From NCBI GenBank assembly GCA_014155875.1, contig JACEFZ010002133.1, positions 363,001 to 427,000 on the forward strand: a stretch of 64,000 bases of DNA. The letters run 5' to 3'. The notes under the pieces were generated by a model, which was given only the letters and a program-made list of their open reading frames with translations, was not told where the DNA came from and did no database searches. The first letter of the stretch is position 1, and every line of letters begins with the position of its first letter. The position numbers were made by a program, and so were the translations under genes. Origin of the DNA: Cepaea nemoralis (Eukaryota; Mollusca; Gastropoda; Stylommatophora; Helicidae). Positions 23,553-33,960 of this stretch are shown here, in pieces.

Positions 23553-25157
23553 AACTCTCAAGTTCAACTGTTCAACGCCTACACAGTGAGAATCACCAGT
23601 GAGCAGATCACTGGACCTGGCAGGACATTGTCGTATGCCGATGATATTTTAGTGTATCGTCAGGGTAAGGATAGAGAGGAGGTTGCTGTGGAACTACAAA
23701 CCGAACTCAATCGCATAAGTACTTGGTGTGATGAAGCTGGGGCAATGGTCAACCCAACAAAGGCAACAGTGACTTGGTTCTCTTTGAATAATCATATTGT
23801 CAACAATCCAACACCAACTGTAATGCTGTGTTCAGAGACGGTGGAAAGAACGCAGGCAATGAATTACCTGGGAATACGGTTTGACCGAAGCCTTGCTTAT
23901 AATGTGCACATAGACCAGGTGATAACAAAGGCCAAGCGGGGTTTGGCAGCGATGCGGGTGATGGCGGCAGCAAACTGTGAGCAGCGCCATCTATGTCTTC
24001 TGTACGAGGGGCTGGTCATGTCTGTTTTGGAGTATGCAATGGCAATCCTGACTCTCAGCCATACGCAGATAGAAAGGATGGAAAGGATACAGAATGAAGC
24101 AATGCGCATTATTCTTGGATGTACAAGAGATACAGCATGCAGGGCGATGCGCTACCTTCTTGATTTTCCAACCATTGAAGAGAGAATACAAGTTTGCAGG
24201 GCACGCGCCTACCTCAGAATTAACGCAAACACACAACATCCACTGCATAGTGAAATTAGGACGGTGAAGGGCAGCAGGTTAAAAAGAGGACGGTCGTGGA
24301 TGGGTCAAGCCGAAGACATTCTTCAACAGGTGTGTTCACTTGAGGACTTAGAACCTGGCGAGGAATGGGTGCAAGTGCCAACAGACTTCTGCACATCCTT
24401 TTCAGTTTGCATCCAACTAGATAGAAAATGCAGACAAGAAAATCCGGCTGCTGTTGAGGCTGAAGTACAAGCGTTGATTTTCGAGAATTCGCTAGACGGT
24501 GACGCGGTCATCTACACAGATGGGTCGGTCGTCCGACATGTGAGAAGCTCATGGGCCTTTACAGCTCGGGCCGGAGGGAGAATTGTGAAGGAGGACTCTG
24601 GTGCTTTCACTGAAACCACAAGTAGCCTGACCATGGAAGTCATGGCAGTAAGTAAAGCAATAACATGGCTCGAGACACAGACATTCACTGGGGCTTGTTT
24701 CCTTAGCGACTCAATGAACATGATCAAGAGGATAGAGGAGGGGTCGATCCGAAGAGAGTGGTTGCTGCCTCTGAAGCGGTCTAGGCTGGCAAAGATTAGT
24801 TTCATCTTCGTGCCAGGTCATGCGGGAGTACAAGGAAATGAGCGGGCTGACAAGCTCGCAGGTGAGGCTACTGTGGAGGGCGGACGCGCCATGGACCAGG
24901 CTGACATTCTGAATGCTCTACGAGAAGTGAGACTTTTGCGAGAACCAAGTGATGACTGGGAATCTACAACAATGGCCAGACTGCGGGAGCAGCAAATTAA
25001 AAGAGGGGTGGCCAAACAAGAACACTACGCAGGAAGCCAAAGAAGATTGATAAACCAACACAGAACTGGCGTCGTTAGCCGCTACACGCTGCGGGATTTG
25101 CTGAGGAGGGGATCCGAGCACTTATGGACTGAATGGTTCGACGTGCAACGAGGATGA
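23418..25157 (+). CDS. RT-RNase H polyprotein fragment of the I-like element
   Basis: A single open frame of 579 codons. The first 50 codons (to 23567) are host flank read in frame by chance; element sequence starts at Leu51 (LFNAYTVRITSEQITGPG). RT catalytic YADD is at residues 73-76, followed by a thumb region with YLGIRFDRSLAYNVHIDQV and a connection with VLEYAMAILTLSHTQIERME. RNase H spans about residues 355-485 and keeps all four acidic residues: D368 in YTDGS, E407 in TMEVMAV, D431 in LSDSMN and D478 in NERADKLA, plus the GHAGVQGNE motif. In life the enzyme copies element RNA at a nicked target, and RNase H removes the RNA strand. Without fingers and endonuclease this copy cannot be autonomous. 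The intact frame and clean TSD argue for a recent insertion. Confidence 0.9.
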   Translation: MALQNGEGLCGFAERGNIMFDRGHGICGQKGNCGWLSILWKTVSLNSQVQLFNAYTVRITSEQITGPGRTLSYADDILVYRQGKDREEVAVELQTELNRISTWCDEAGAMVNPTKATVTWFSLNNHIVNNPTPTVMLCSETVERTQAMNYLGIRFDRSLAYNVHIDQVITKAKRGLAAMRVMAAANCEQRHLCLLYEGLVMSVLEYAMAILTLSHTQIERMERIQNEAMRIILGCTRDTACRAMRYLLDFPTIEERIQVCRARAYLRINANTQHPLHSEIRTVKGSRLKRGRSWMGQAEDILQQVCSLEDLEPGEEWVQVPTDFCTSFSVCIQLDRKCRQENPAAVEAEVQALIFENSLDGDAVIYTDGSVVRHVRSSWAFTARAGGRIVKEDSGAFTETTSSLTMEVMAVSKAITWLETQTFTGACFLSDSMNMIKRIEEGSIRREWLLPLKRSRLAKISFIFVPGHAGVQGNERADKLAGEATVEGGRAMDQADILNALREVRLLREPSDDWESTTMARLREQQIKRGVAKQEHYAGSQRRLINQHRTGVVSRYTLRDLLRRGSEHLWTEWFDVQRG

Positions 25158-25179
25158 TCTGTCGACTAACTAACTAACT
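23568..25179 (+). mobile_element. I-like non-LTR retrotransposon, 5'-truncated, with TSD
   Basis: Flanked by a perfect 15-bp direct repeat AACTCTCAAGTTCAA (23553-23567 and 25180-25194). The 3' end is a short (TAAC)n tail rather than poly-A, as is common in I-group elements. The insert is about 1.6 kb, against roughly 5-6 kb for complete relatives, so it lacks ORF1, the endonuclease and most RT fingers. It retains RT palm, thumb and RNase H. Confidence 0.92.
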
Positions 25180-25194
25180 AACTCTCAAGTTCAA

Positions 25195-25699
25195 TGCACT
25201 GGTGGTCAGGTGGTGTGAGCCATGGACAGGGCTTGCACAACCTATGGGGGGGGGGGGGGGGGGTGAGGTTGGTCGGGCGACCTTTCTCCAGACTTAGTAC
25301 CGACGTACTGAAGAGGGGAGGAGACGGACTGATAATAACAGCAGAGCAGAGAGAACAAGAACGTGGACAGGAAATGAGGGAAAGCCCGCGCGTCATCGCG
25401 CTGTCAATCACACGGAGAAGTTAGAAATAGAGTAAAATAAGACAAATATGAACAATAGGCGTGGGTTGGGGTGGGGGGAGAGAATAAACACCAAAAGCAG
25501 ATTAGAATAACATAAAATAAGTAAATAAAGCAACAGAATACAAAATACCAACAAAATCCATACGACATACCGACAATAATAATAAAACCAACAGTAGCTG
25601 AGAAAACAACACTATATGAATAATAAAAACTAAAGACAATAAAATAGAGAGAAATATAGGACAGTAGATATTAGGAACAGGGTTAACTAAGAAAGAGCA
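25195..25699. other. Unassigned, poly-G tract
   Basis: A poly-G run at 25244-25263 and A-rich sequence. No gene recognised. Confidence 0.4.
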
Positions 25700-25937
25700 G
25701 TCGCTCTCCGTGGCTAAGTGCTTACGGACGCGATTCGTGAGCCCTCTTACCCAAGTTGGAAACACAGCTGCGACCTATTTGGCAGCAGACCGCGTCGCGA
25801 TGGGTTTTAACGTGTTGGTATGGGGGACAGTCGTTAAGAAAGCAATGGCAAACTACTGAACGTAAACTTGCCAAGACATCAACAGCAGTAAAATGCTGTT
25901 GTTGACAGCAAAGCCCTGAAAATAGGATATGCAAAAG
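25700..25937 (+). mobile_element. SINE-A1 copy
   Basis: Head CTCTCCGTGGCTAAGTGCTT; middle TTGGCAGCAGACCGCGTCGC; body AAAGCAATGGCAAACTACTG; tail AATAGGATATGCAAAAGC. Confidence 0.8.
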
Positions 25938-26105
25938 CAAAAATGAAATTGGTTTAACTGCGATAGAAGGAAACGATGTGTAGGGCAGCTTTACAAACTA
26001 CAATTATGGAAAATAGAGGACGGTGTGACGACAATTTCATCAGTAAACAAGAAGAAAAATACGTAAACCACGGAGTCGACACTACAGTAGCTATTTTTTT
26101 TTAAA

Positions 26106-26206
26106 AGTTGTTACATGTCCTTTGTAGGACTGCATTCAACCTCAGGTTGATTATCGGGGCAATTATAAGTTCAGTAGTTTGCCATTGCTTTCTGTACGAG
26201 AAGTCA
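26106..26206 (-). mobile_element. SINE-A, tail and body fragment
   Basis: TTACATGTCCTTTGTAGGAC and TTCAGTAGTTTGCCATTGC are clear; the copy breaks at about 26205 and a SINE-B-like AGTCAACC...CAACTGACCAGTGTAGGG patch follows. Confidence 0.6.
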
Positions 26207-26344
26207 ACCAACGTCCAATTCCAACTGACCAGTGTAGGGAACTATCCCACTAACCAATAAATGCTGGGTTGACTGCAACGGTCTATACAGGACATGCTGT
26301 CACTTCTACATCATCAAGCCGGTCGCCTGTACTGTCCGGGACAT

Positions 26345-26478
26345 TACTTGGTACCCATTTTAGTCACAGTTAGCTTCGATGATTGGTACATATCAAGGCC
26401 GTTACCCCCTTTGGACAACAAACACCTTCAAATGCATACCTATGTGGGTAAAACCGAGGACAGCCGCTGTATGTAACT
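26345..26478 (-). repeat. Repeat F copy (tail part)
   Basis: Reverse-oriented match to 27385-27690: ATTGGTACATATCAAGGCCG, CCCCTTTGGACAACAAACAC and TATGTGGGTAAAACCGAGGA. The tRNA-like head is absent here. Confidence 0.7.
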
Positions 26479-26503
26479 TAAAACCGCCCTTAGTTTTTAG
26501 TTT

Positions 26504-26868
26504 TAGTTTAGTCGACGGATCAACATCACGGCACACGGGTGTAAGCCATAAGTGCTCCGTTCTACTCCTAACTCAAGTCTGAGTCTGGAGAAACTCAGCT
26601 CAGTGCACGAACTCCGTAGCACCGGTGAGGATTATGAAATATTTTGGGTAGATATTTAACTCGAAATTTTGCCCGTTAGGCTACTCTTTTTCGATTTTGA
26701 ACCGCCAAGGAATATTTTACGGGCGTCCGATCTCACTACCCAGAGACCAGGGGAAATTTTGTTACTAGAAGTCCACGTGAAAACATCAAGGCCCTCACCG
26801 GGGCTTGAACCCGGAACCTCCAGCACTCGAGGCGGACCGCGGACCCCATACCACGAGACCACTCAGCC
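26504..26868 (-). mobile_element. SINE-C copy, full length
   Basis: TTTAGTCGACGGATCAACAT at the left; CTCCGTTCTACTCCTAACTC and CACTACCCAGAGACCAGGGG in the body; head at the right with B-box-side GGGGCTTGAACCCGGAACCT, ending CACTCAGCC against a poly-C tract. Confidence 0.85.
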
Positions 26869-26919
26869 CCCCCCCCCCCCCCCCCCCCAGCCGCTATTTG
26901 TAACATTAAAGCTGCCCTA

Positions 26920-27380
26920 TTCTCAACAACAAGGAGGCTTTGATATTGCGTGCCTGGCAGACTGCTATACCCAGCAGGCGAGCAGGGATGGAAGCAGCCA
27001 CCGCAGTCCAAAAGCCCACTGACAATCTCGTATCAGACTCCCAAAGAGTTCTCCCAACGTTTTTGTTTAGATTAGATCTTCTTTGGCATGAATGGGTGTC
27101 ATCTATTCAGGCATCTTATCTTGGCGATGTTCCTGTAGATCTATTAGCCGCTTGCAATGAAAGAGCTGATTGTTTGGCTTTCAGAGAGCCCAAGTGGGAG
27201 CCCTGGGGATCAATCAGGCAGATTACACGTGACCAGGCACGGGCTATTGGTAAATAACTGGTCACGAGGCTTTTAATGAATTACCACAGATTACTCTTCG
27301 GCTGGAAATCCCAGGACAAGATAGAGAACGCATAAAGATTGGCCGTTTGTACAATCAGCGAACTACAATATCAATCAGCA
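26920..27380 (+). pseudogene. Broken ORF of unknown function
   Basis: A frame open from 26940 to 27257 reads protein-like sequence (RVLPTFLFRLDLLWHEWVSS, then LGDVPVDLLAACNERADCLA, then FREPKWEPWGSIRQITRDQA). After a stop the +2 frame continues with plausible protein (EAFNELPQITLRLEIPGQDR, then ERIKIGRLYNQRTTISIST) up to repeat F at 27385. This suggests one ancestral coding region split by an indel near 27255. I do not recognise the family. Its position between repeat copies favours a mobile-element protein over a host exon. Confidence 0.35.
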
Positions 27381-27384
27381 CCCA

Positions 27385-27692
27385 TACACTTAGGCGCGGT
27401 GGCGCAGAAGGTAGCACACTTTCCTACCCATACGGTAGTCCTGTGTTAGAATCCCCATCCAATACGATTCGATTATACCCTTACCCTTACCCCGTTCAAC
27501 CTCAAAGAGAAGTTATATTAGTGTCCATCCCTGACTCAGATTAATAATCCAGTGACTGAGTCAGCCACAATTAGCGGCTACCCACGGTTTTACCCACACA
27601 GGATATGAATTTAAAGGTGATTGTTGTCCAAAGGGGATAATGGCCTTGATATGTGCTAATCATCGAAGCTAATTGTCACCTGGGCACATAAA
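27385..27692 (+). repeat. Repeat F copy with tRNA-like head (SINE candidate)
   Basis: Begins TTAGGCGCGGTGGCGCAGAA (A-box-like) with a B-box-like TGTGTTAGAATCCCC. The body has GACTGAGTCAGCCACAATTA and GCTACCCACGGTTTTACCCA, ending AAGCTAATTGTCACCTGGGC. It is an inverted relative of 26345-26478. Confidence 0.65.
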
Positions 27693-27740
27693 TTAGTTTA
27701 TTCGACGGATCAACATCACGGCACGCATGTGTACCAAGTA
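27693..27740 (-). mobile_element. SINE-C 3' end fragment
   Basis: TTTATTCGACGGATCAACAT then CACGGCACGCATGTGTACC matches the first about 45 bp of the other SINE-C copies and then diverges: an extreme 5' truncation or chimeric junction. Confidence 0.6.
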
Positions 27741-28327
27741 ATGTCCCGGAAAGTACATGCGACCGGTTTGATGATGGAGAAGCATGATTACCTACATCAA
27801 CCGGCAAGGCACATGATAATGTTGGCAACGATATTATCCTTTAATATCAAGCAGTTCCTAAGCCTAGTGTTCATATCAACCAATGATTACATGAAGACTT
27901 ATTCCCCTTGTAACACTGTTTCTCGGTGGTCTCCCCTGCCGCGTGTATGCGCCAGCACGTCTTAATGGGCTAATATTTGATTTCTGCAGCCGTACCAGCA
28001 GTAACTCAATGTAGATATTTTTAAAAAAATGCTGCTTCGGCGTCTCGATCGATCTCGGTACTCCCGTTCTGGCTGGGTCTTCTAGAACAATCTGTGACAG
28101 ATGAGGCTCATAAAAATAGCTGTCATGTCATGACATTTCATCAGCCCGTGCGCCGACGCTCCGAAGCAATAGAAAAATCACTACTACAAACAGCAGGAAA
28201 ACACGGACTGTTATAATTGGTGAATAGTTTTCTAATATGTGCCCATCTTGCAAATGGTAAATCCATAACGCAAGTGACAATCGGAATAGTAAGTAAAGGA
28301 CATGCATAAATGCGTATCGGGCACATA
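27741..28327. other. No recognisable feature
   Basis: Mixed sequence with no exon, TIR or tandem repeat recognised. Confidence 0.4.
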
Positions 28328-28490
28328 GTTACAGGACGTCGCAATCAGCTCCAGTATGTGTTTGGTTGTTTGTGATTTTACTAGGCAAGTTTACGTTAAG
28401 CAACGTCTGAACGACCGACGCCTATACTGTTGTTCAAGATCACCACAAGGTGGTTTGTGGGGTTGCAAATCGCGTTCGCTACTAACGGTA
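28328..28490 (-). mobile_element. SINE-A copy, decayed
   Basis: TTACAGGACGTCGCAATCAG, TTACTAGGCAAGTTTACGTT and CGTCTGAACGACCGACGCCT retain body order. The TAGTTTGCCATTGC block is deleted. Confidence 0.6.
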
Positions 28491-28559
28491 CAAGTATAAT
28501 AAATAATATTTAAAAACATCAACATATAATATTTTGTAAACATCAACAAAAACTGGACA

Positions 28560-28915
28560 GGCCACGAAGACGAAACGGTAAACAGTAGCAGTTCAGGTAA
28601 GGGGCGATGGTTGACACTCGAATAAGGGGAACTGCATTAAAGATTTACAATAAAATGAATGAGTCACCAAGAGAAGTAGACGGTAAGCTTGACTAGAACA
28701 TGATTACAAGTAACAAATTGGACGCTGTGGCTAAAGACTTGGTCAGCACGGAAAACAAACATAAACCCACACAACTCTTAGGCAGTAGTGTAGACAAAAG
28801 GGGTGGAAGACATAAAGATATCAGAATCAGGATACGGAAGGCTAGGGCAGCTTTTATAACACTGGGACGTTTGTGGAAGTCAACAGAATTTAATTCATTA
28901 AGTGTCATATGATGG
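28560..28915 (+). pseudogene. LINE RT thumb fragment
   Basis: DKRGGRHKDIRIRIRKARAA followed by FITLGRLWKSTEFNSLSV is the RI.KARAAF..L...WKS block seen after the catalytic domain in many LINE RTs. Related sequence is at 56860-57000. Truncated on both sides. Confidence 0.65.
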
Positions 28916-28966
28916 TTAATCGTATTAAGCGACTTCCCATATCTGACATGGGGGGGGGGGGTGTTA

Positions 28967-29376
28967 TACGAGGGTAAGTTAATAAGTAAGTCACAACTGG
29001 CTGTAGAAAAATAACTAAATATGATAACAGTTTGAAATCAGTTTATTTTTATAGATACATTGCCCCTTTATTTCTCAACATAATTTCCACCAATATGGAT
29101 GCACTTATTCCATCGTTTTATCAGTCCAGCCAAACCGACTGCATAGAACTGCGTGCTCTGTTTTCTAAACCACGTTTTCACTTCACATTCAACTTCGGCG
29201 TCATTCGCAAAATGTCTCCCGCCAAGTGTTTATACTCACAAATTTTTATCCTATAAAGCGGTGCATAGTTGGGAAGAAAACGTTACTAGGGCGAGTCAAT
29301 AAGTAAATCACACAGTTCTGTGGGGTGGCCGGTAAATTAAAGCCATTTGTGACTTACCTATTAACTTAACCTCCTA
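28967..29376. mobile_element. Fold-back mariner element
   Basis: Starts TACGAGGGTAAGTTAATAAG and ends with its inverted counterpart (TGACTTACCTATTAACTTAA then CCTCCTA), between TA dinucleotides. The left part, read in reverse, encodes decayed mariner transposase C-terminal sequence. Near 29288 there is an internal second terminus (CTAGGGCGAGTCAATAAGTA) resembling the opposite mariner end. It lacks most of the roughly 1.3 kb autonomous element. Confidence 0.75.
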
Positions 29377-29561
29377 AAGGCTACAAGAAGAAGTGGTAAA
29401 TGCATCATTCAATGGAGGTATGTGTAGTTTAGTGATACGTCGAGTCGGGGTGCCTTTTACACGTAAACGGTGCACTGACGTGTGGAACTAGACCCATATT
29501 GGGGGGCACGGTAGAGAAGGGGATGGTGGCCTTGGGTTCCATCCTCAACAAGGCGGTTTCC

Positions 29562-29804
29562 AGGTCAGCGTGGAGAAATGGATAACAACGCTATTTAACC
29601 CCTACACCGGTCAGTTGTACTAAAATATTGACGTCTCGTCCTTGACGTGGGTGTGTAAATTACAAGTACCTCTGAAATCGGAGTGAGTTCGCCTAATGGT
29701 GAGGGACACTGGTAATAAGAAAAGCTAATCCACAAGCAAAATTCAGTCCAGCACTACTAGAAGTGTGTATGGACAACGCTTGAGTTCAAAGCGAGCGAGC
29801 GAGT
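29562..29804 (+). mobile_element. SINE-B copy
   Basis: Head partly deleted (GTCAGCGTGGAGAAATGGAT then ACCCCTACACCGGTCAGTTG); body TACAAGTACCTCTGAAATCG; end CTTGAGTTCAAAGCGAGCGA. Confidence 0.8.
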
Positions 29805-29984
29805 CTCCCAGGGCGACCAGCCTAAAATAGGTACCGGGTAATCGCTTGGAGACTGACGGTGCGAGATCGACCGCATCAGCCACTGAGTGGCGTTTGGTCT
29901 ATTTAAGATATGGGAGACTATTCCATACTCCACGCATCTTTCAGGGGGGTAGTGGCCTAGACATCCATCTTTGGGCGTGTGTAC

Positions 29985-30304
29985 GTTTGTGTTTGTGTGC
30001 ATGTGTGTGTGTGTGTGTTTACGTGTGCGTGTGTATGTATGTTCGTGTATGTATGTGTATATGTTGGTGTATGTATGTGTATATGTTGGTGTATGTATGT
30101 GTATATGTCCGCGTATGTATGTATGTGTGTGCGTGCGTGTGTGTGTGTGTGTGTGTGCATACATGCAGTGTATGCTAGGGAGTGTGTATGTGTATGTTAT
30201 TGAGTGTGTGCAAAACTGTGAGTTTGTGCAAATGATGTAAGTATGTATGTAGGTATGTATGTGTTCGTATGTATTTATGAATGTGCGTGTGTACGTGTGT
30301 CTGC
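29985..30304. repeat. GT/TATG microsatellite field
   Basis: Interrupted GT, TATG and GTATATGTTG units. A unit of about 23 bp (GTATGTATGTGTATATGTTG) repeats three times at about 30047-30115. It abuts repeat G at 30305. Confidence 0.9.
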
Positions 30305-30475
30305 CTGTCTCATAACATGGTAATATTCATTGCTTATGTTTACAAAATCCATTTAGCAATATTTTTTATTCCTATGTGAATGTAACATGCACAATTGATG
30401 AACGAAAGATGAGTGATTGGAAGGGCCGAATGTGCCAAATTTGTGACCCTTTGAAAATAAAGTTCGTTCGTTCTT
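30305..30475 (-). repeat. Repeat G copy
   Basis: Reverse orientation: TGTCTCATAACATGGTAATA, CACAATTGATGAACGAAAGA, TGAGTGATTGGAAGGGCCGA and CCTTTGAAAATAAAGTTCGT. The GTTATGAGACA end adjoins the GT microsatellite. Confidence 0.8.
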
Positions 30476-31254
30476 TCTCCTGACTGTTCTACGTGCGGTG
30501 TGAACTATGTGAATGTTCATAAAATAAGACAACGGTGGTATATCATCCCCATGATCTTGTGGTAGTGCAGCGGAGGGCAAAACGTATCGGACAAGGACGA
30601 AATACTGGAATTCCTGAACTGTTACACCTGTATCGTAGGCCAGGAGAAGTGTCACTATAGGAACAATGGCAACAGTAGAGGTGCTGTATAGCGGGGTGTG
30701 AGGGCGTGTGGCAGAGACCGCGAGCGTGTGTCGGAGAACACACACAATGGCATCGGCAGACACGCACTGAGTTACTGCCTAAATCTGTCGGGAGGAGAAG
30801 TCACGTTCTGGCAATAATAAATAAGATTACTGTGCATTTTAAAACAAATACCCTAGCGTGAGAAATAAATACAGCTTAGCGTGACAAATAAATACAGCTT
30901 AGCGTGATAATATCATGGCGAAGAAAGCATGTGTGTGGGTGGGTGTGTGGATGTGTGTGTGTGTGTGTGTGTGGGGGGGGGGGGGTAGGCGGCACCCAAA
31001 CTTATAACGTTTTACCATTAGGATACTTTTCATCCGTCACCATACTTCGAACTAAAGACGCTTGCGTCGCCGTTACAAGAACACTCACTCTCTCAAACAC
31101 ATTCTCTTCTCTATCTCTTTCTCATCCACTCCACCACTCTCCCTCCATCTCTCACGCACGCGCACACCACCACCCCACCCTACCCCACCCCCTCTCACTC
31201 TCTCTCTCTCATGATATCCCTGTGTCTCTCTCACACACTCTCATAACACACACA
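30476..31254. other. Unassigned, GT/G and CT/CA microsatellites
   Basis: A GTGTGG/poly-G cluster at 30930-30986 and CT/CA-rich sequence at 31080-31254. No gene recognised. Confidence 0.45.
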
Positions 31255-31928
31255 CACATTGTGAGGTGCTTGTGACACAAATAAACATCGTGAGGTACTT
31301 GTGACACAAATATTATGAAGTGTTTGTGACACAAATAAACAATGCGAGGTACTTGTGACACAAATATTATGAAGTGTTTGTGACACAAATAAACATTGTG
31401 AGGTGCTTGTGACACAAATATTATGAAGTGTTTGTGACACAAATAAACATTGTGCGGTACTTGTGACACAAATATTATGAAGTGTTTGTGACACAAATAA
31501 ACATCGTGAGGTACTTGTGACACAAATATTATGAAGTGTTTGTGACACAAATAAACAATGTGAGGTTCTTGTGACACAAATATTATGTAGTGTTTGTGAC
31601 ACAAATAAACATTGTGAGGTGCTTGTGACACAAATAAGAATTGTGAGGTACTTTGTGTGTTGCAGTCAACACCAGCATTGTTCAGCTGCTGTTGATGTAC
31701 TAGGCAAGATTACGCTCAGTAGTTTGCCATTGCTTTCTGAGCGACCGGCTCACATACCCCGTAAGTTACCGACGCGGCGTGAACCGCTACTAATTGTCGC
31801 GCACATCACGTCACTCACGAGAGTATCCGGGATTACGGAGAGAGACGCTAACACCTAGACCAGGGAGACCGTGAGGTACTTGTTCACAAATAAACATTGT
31901 GAGGTGCTTGTGTCACAAATAAACACTG
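31255..31928. repeat. Minisatellite, about 57-60 bp unit, split by a SINE
   Basis: About seven units of GTGAGGTACTTGTGACACAA, then ATATTATGAAGTGTTTGTGA, then CACAAATAAACATT at 31255-31650, resuming at 31871-31928 after a SINE-A2. Confidence 0.92.
31658..31870 (-). mobile_element. SINE-A2 inserted in a minisatellite
   Basis: TGTTGCAGTCAACACCAGCA; body TTACGCTCAGTAGTTTGCCA; A2 junction CCGGCTCACATACCCCGTAA; A2 head ending AGACCAGGGAGACC. Both flanks carry GTGAGGTACTT, either a target-site duplication or simply the array unit. Confidence 0.85.
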
Positions 31929-32514
31929 TCAAGTTCTCACTGGAGACATAGAAATATCTGATAACTTAAACGTCCTGTACATTGATGACGAAGTAGCAGG
32001 ATCGTGTCATACACGCGTCAATTCGCACCTCACCGTTCACTTCTCGTTCAGAGACCAATGGCAAACTACCGAACATACGATTGCCTAGAACATAACCCTG
32101 GCATCAGGACTGATCACAACGTCCTGCCAGGACATTCAATTATGTCAATGTCCGCCTGAAGTCCTGTCAACTGGCCTGCTTCAGATGGCCCTCTGACACT
32201 AGATGGCAGCCACATCTTACCCCAGGCCCACCACCAGCCGCAGACACACATCAGCCATGTCGTGCCCAAAATGGCCCCAGATTGACAATTTACTGACAAC
32301 GAATGTCTGTAATCTTGTTTACTTCATCGTGTCCGTCCCTGGCAGCGAATCAATTTCATGGGCAGGATGTGAAGAGACAAGTTCAGGTTCAGATTATTAA
32401 TCCATCCATTCATTTGTCAATTTATCCATCCATCAATCCACCCGCCCATCCAATGGCATTCATTCACTAATTTCTACCTATCCACCCACCAATCATCAAT
32501 TTATCCATACATTA
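31929..32514. other. Mostly unassigned; one SINE-A 3' fragment
   Basis: At 32048-32137 AGAGACCAATGGCAAACTAC and CACAACGTCCTGCCAGGACA form a plus-strand SINE-A body and tail fragment. The rest is unassigned, with CCATCCATC-like patches near 32400-32470. Confidence 0.45.
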
Positions 32515-32673
32515 AGTCCTATTCTGTCGAATCCTATCCAATCGAATCCTTTACTATCGAATACTATCCAATCCAAACCAATCATTTACTATCGAATACA
32601 ATCCTATCGAATACAATCTAATCCTATATATCCATCCATCCACCCACCACCACGCATATGCCTTCCCCCACCA

Positions 32674-32760
<87 letters not shown>

Positions 32761-32770
32761 TTCAAGATCG
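32515..32770. repeat. AATCCTATCGAATAC repeat and (CT)n
   Basis: Loose ATCCAATCGAATCC-like units at 32515-32630, then about 80 bp of CT at 32678-32760. Confidence 0.85.
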
Positions 32771-33456
32771 TGTCTTCCCCGCTTTTTCACTTTCCAGTCT
32801 CGTTCCAGTGCACTGTTTTTCTTCTACCACAATACCTTCTCACGCCTCCCCCCTGTGTGTGTCCCCAGCTATTTCACCCAGCCTCGTCCTGCTCGCCTCT
32901 CTTGTTATGTTCTTATTTCTCACACGATCCCTTCCAGGCAACATCTTCTCTATTTGGGTTCTTTTTTACCATCATATTTCTCTGCTCCCGCCTTCTTTCC
33001 ATCCACATATTTTTTTTTTTTTTTTTTTCAACAGAGAAGACACTAAAAGACCCTATCCTGCATTATACTATTACACATATCGTATCAAGCACATGGACTG
33101 TTTCGTAAATATACTCATGAATCAATGGGTATTGATTGTTACTGATAAAGCATGATAGAAGGCAATAAGAAAGCAGTGGATAATAATATAGTAGACAACA
33201 GAAAGATGGTCGTGATATCGGTATGTAAGATTCCAACTTGCCACTCCGCCCAGCAGGTGGTGGTGTTGTAGAAAGAGCCATGTATTTCAAATGTCCCTTC
33301 TCTTCCATATCATTACCAATATGTCCATTCTCTTCCATATCATTACCAATGTGTTCTCTTAGAGCTCCTTGTTTTGTATCAAGAATTGGTGGGTGGCTGT
33401 CGTCACAACGAGAAGGTTGGAGGTGGGGAGAGGCAGCGGGAGACCAAGAGAGAAGA
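32771..33456. other. Unassigned, T-rich tract and a 29-bp duplication
   Basis: Poly-T at 33010-33028. CTTCCATATCATTACCAAT occurs twice 29 bp apart at 33301-33355. No gene recognised. Confidence 0.4.
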
Positions 33457-33464
33457 TGATAGAC

Positions 33465-33960
33465 CAGTGTTTCCCAACGTGGGGCCCACGCCCCACAAGG
33501 GGGCAATTCGACTGTTAAGGGGGGCAATTCGAAAATGGAAGAAATCGGATGAATATAACAAAACGGGGAGACTTGAGACTGAAGTTAACTAAATTGGAAC
33601 CTGACAGAAGATCTCTTTGCAGCAAGCATCAAGCGCAAGGATCTCACTAAATTTAAATAATAAATAATTACTAATAATTAAAATAATATAGAAAAATCTT
33701 TCATTAAAATTATTTTGTACTTGAATTTCAGTTCTCCATTATATGTTTTGAAAATTTACTTACTGTGTTTGCTCAATAATTACCTAGTGATTTCTTCCTA
33801 AAACCTATCATTCAAGTTTCTTTAGTGAACATTTCAATTTTTGAATATTAAAAATAATGTATATGTTGGGGGGGGGGGGCGTGGGGCGGGGGAGGGGGGG
33901 CAATATGAATTTTAGAAAGGCTTAAGTGGGGCATGGCACAAAAAAGGTTGGGAAACACTG
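33465..33960. mobile_element. hAT MITE, CAGTGTTTCCCAAC type
   Basis: Terminal inverted repeats CAGTGTTTCCCAACGT and AGGTTGGGAAACACTG with a perfect 8-bp target-site duplication TGATAGAC (33457-33464 and 33961-33968). At 496 bp it is non-coding and AT-rich with a poly-G tract inside. The 8-bp TSD and TIR sequence are hallmarks of the hAT superfamily. Confidence 0.93.

Noticed and set aside
27476..27494. TTACCC-like telomeric words
   Set aside because: Only two or three units inside repeat F; not a telomere.
31209..31631. Repeated VSQVPHDVYLCHKHFI protein
   Set aside because: Minisatellite translation; unit length divisible by three.
31255..31650. Regular spaced repeats resembling a CRISPR array
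   Set aside because: Whole units including the spacer portion repeat, no unique spacers, eukaryotic context.
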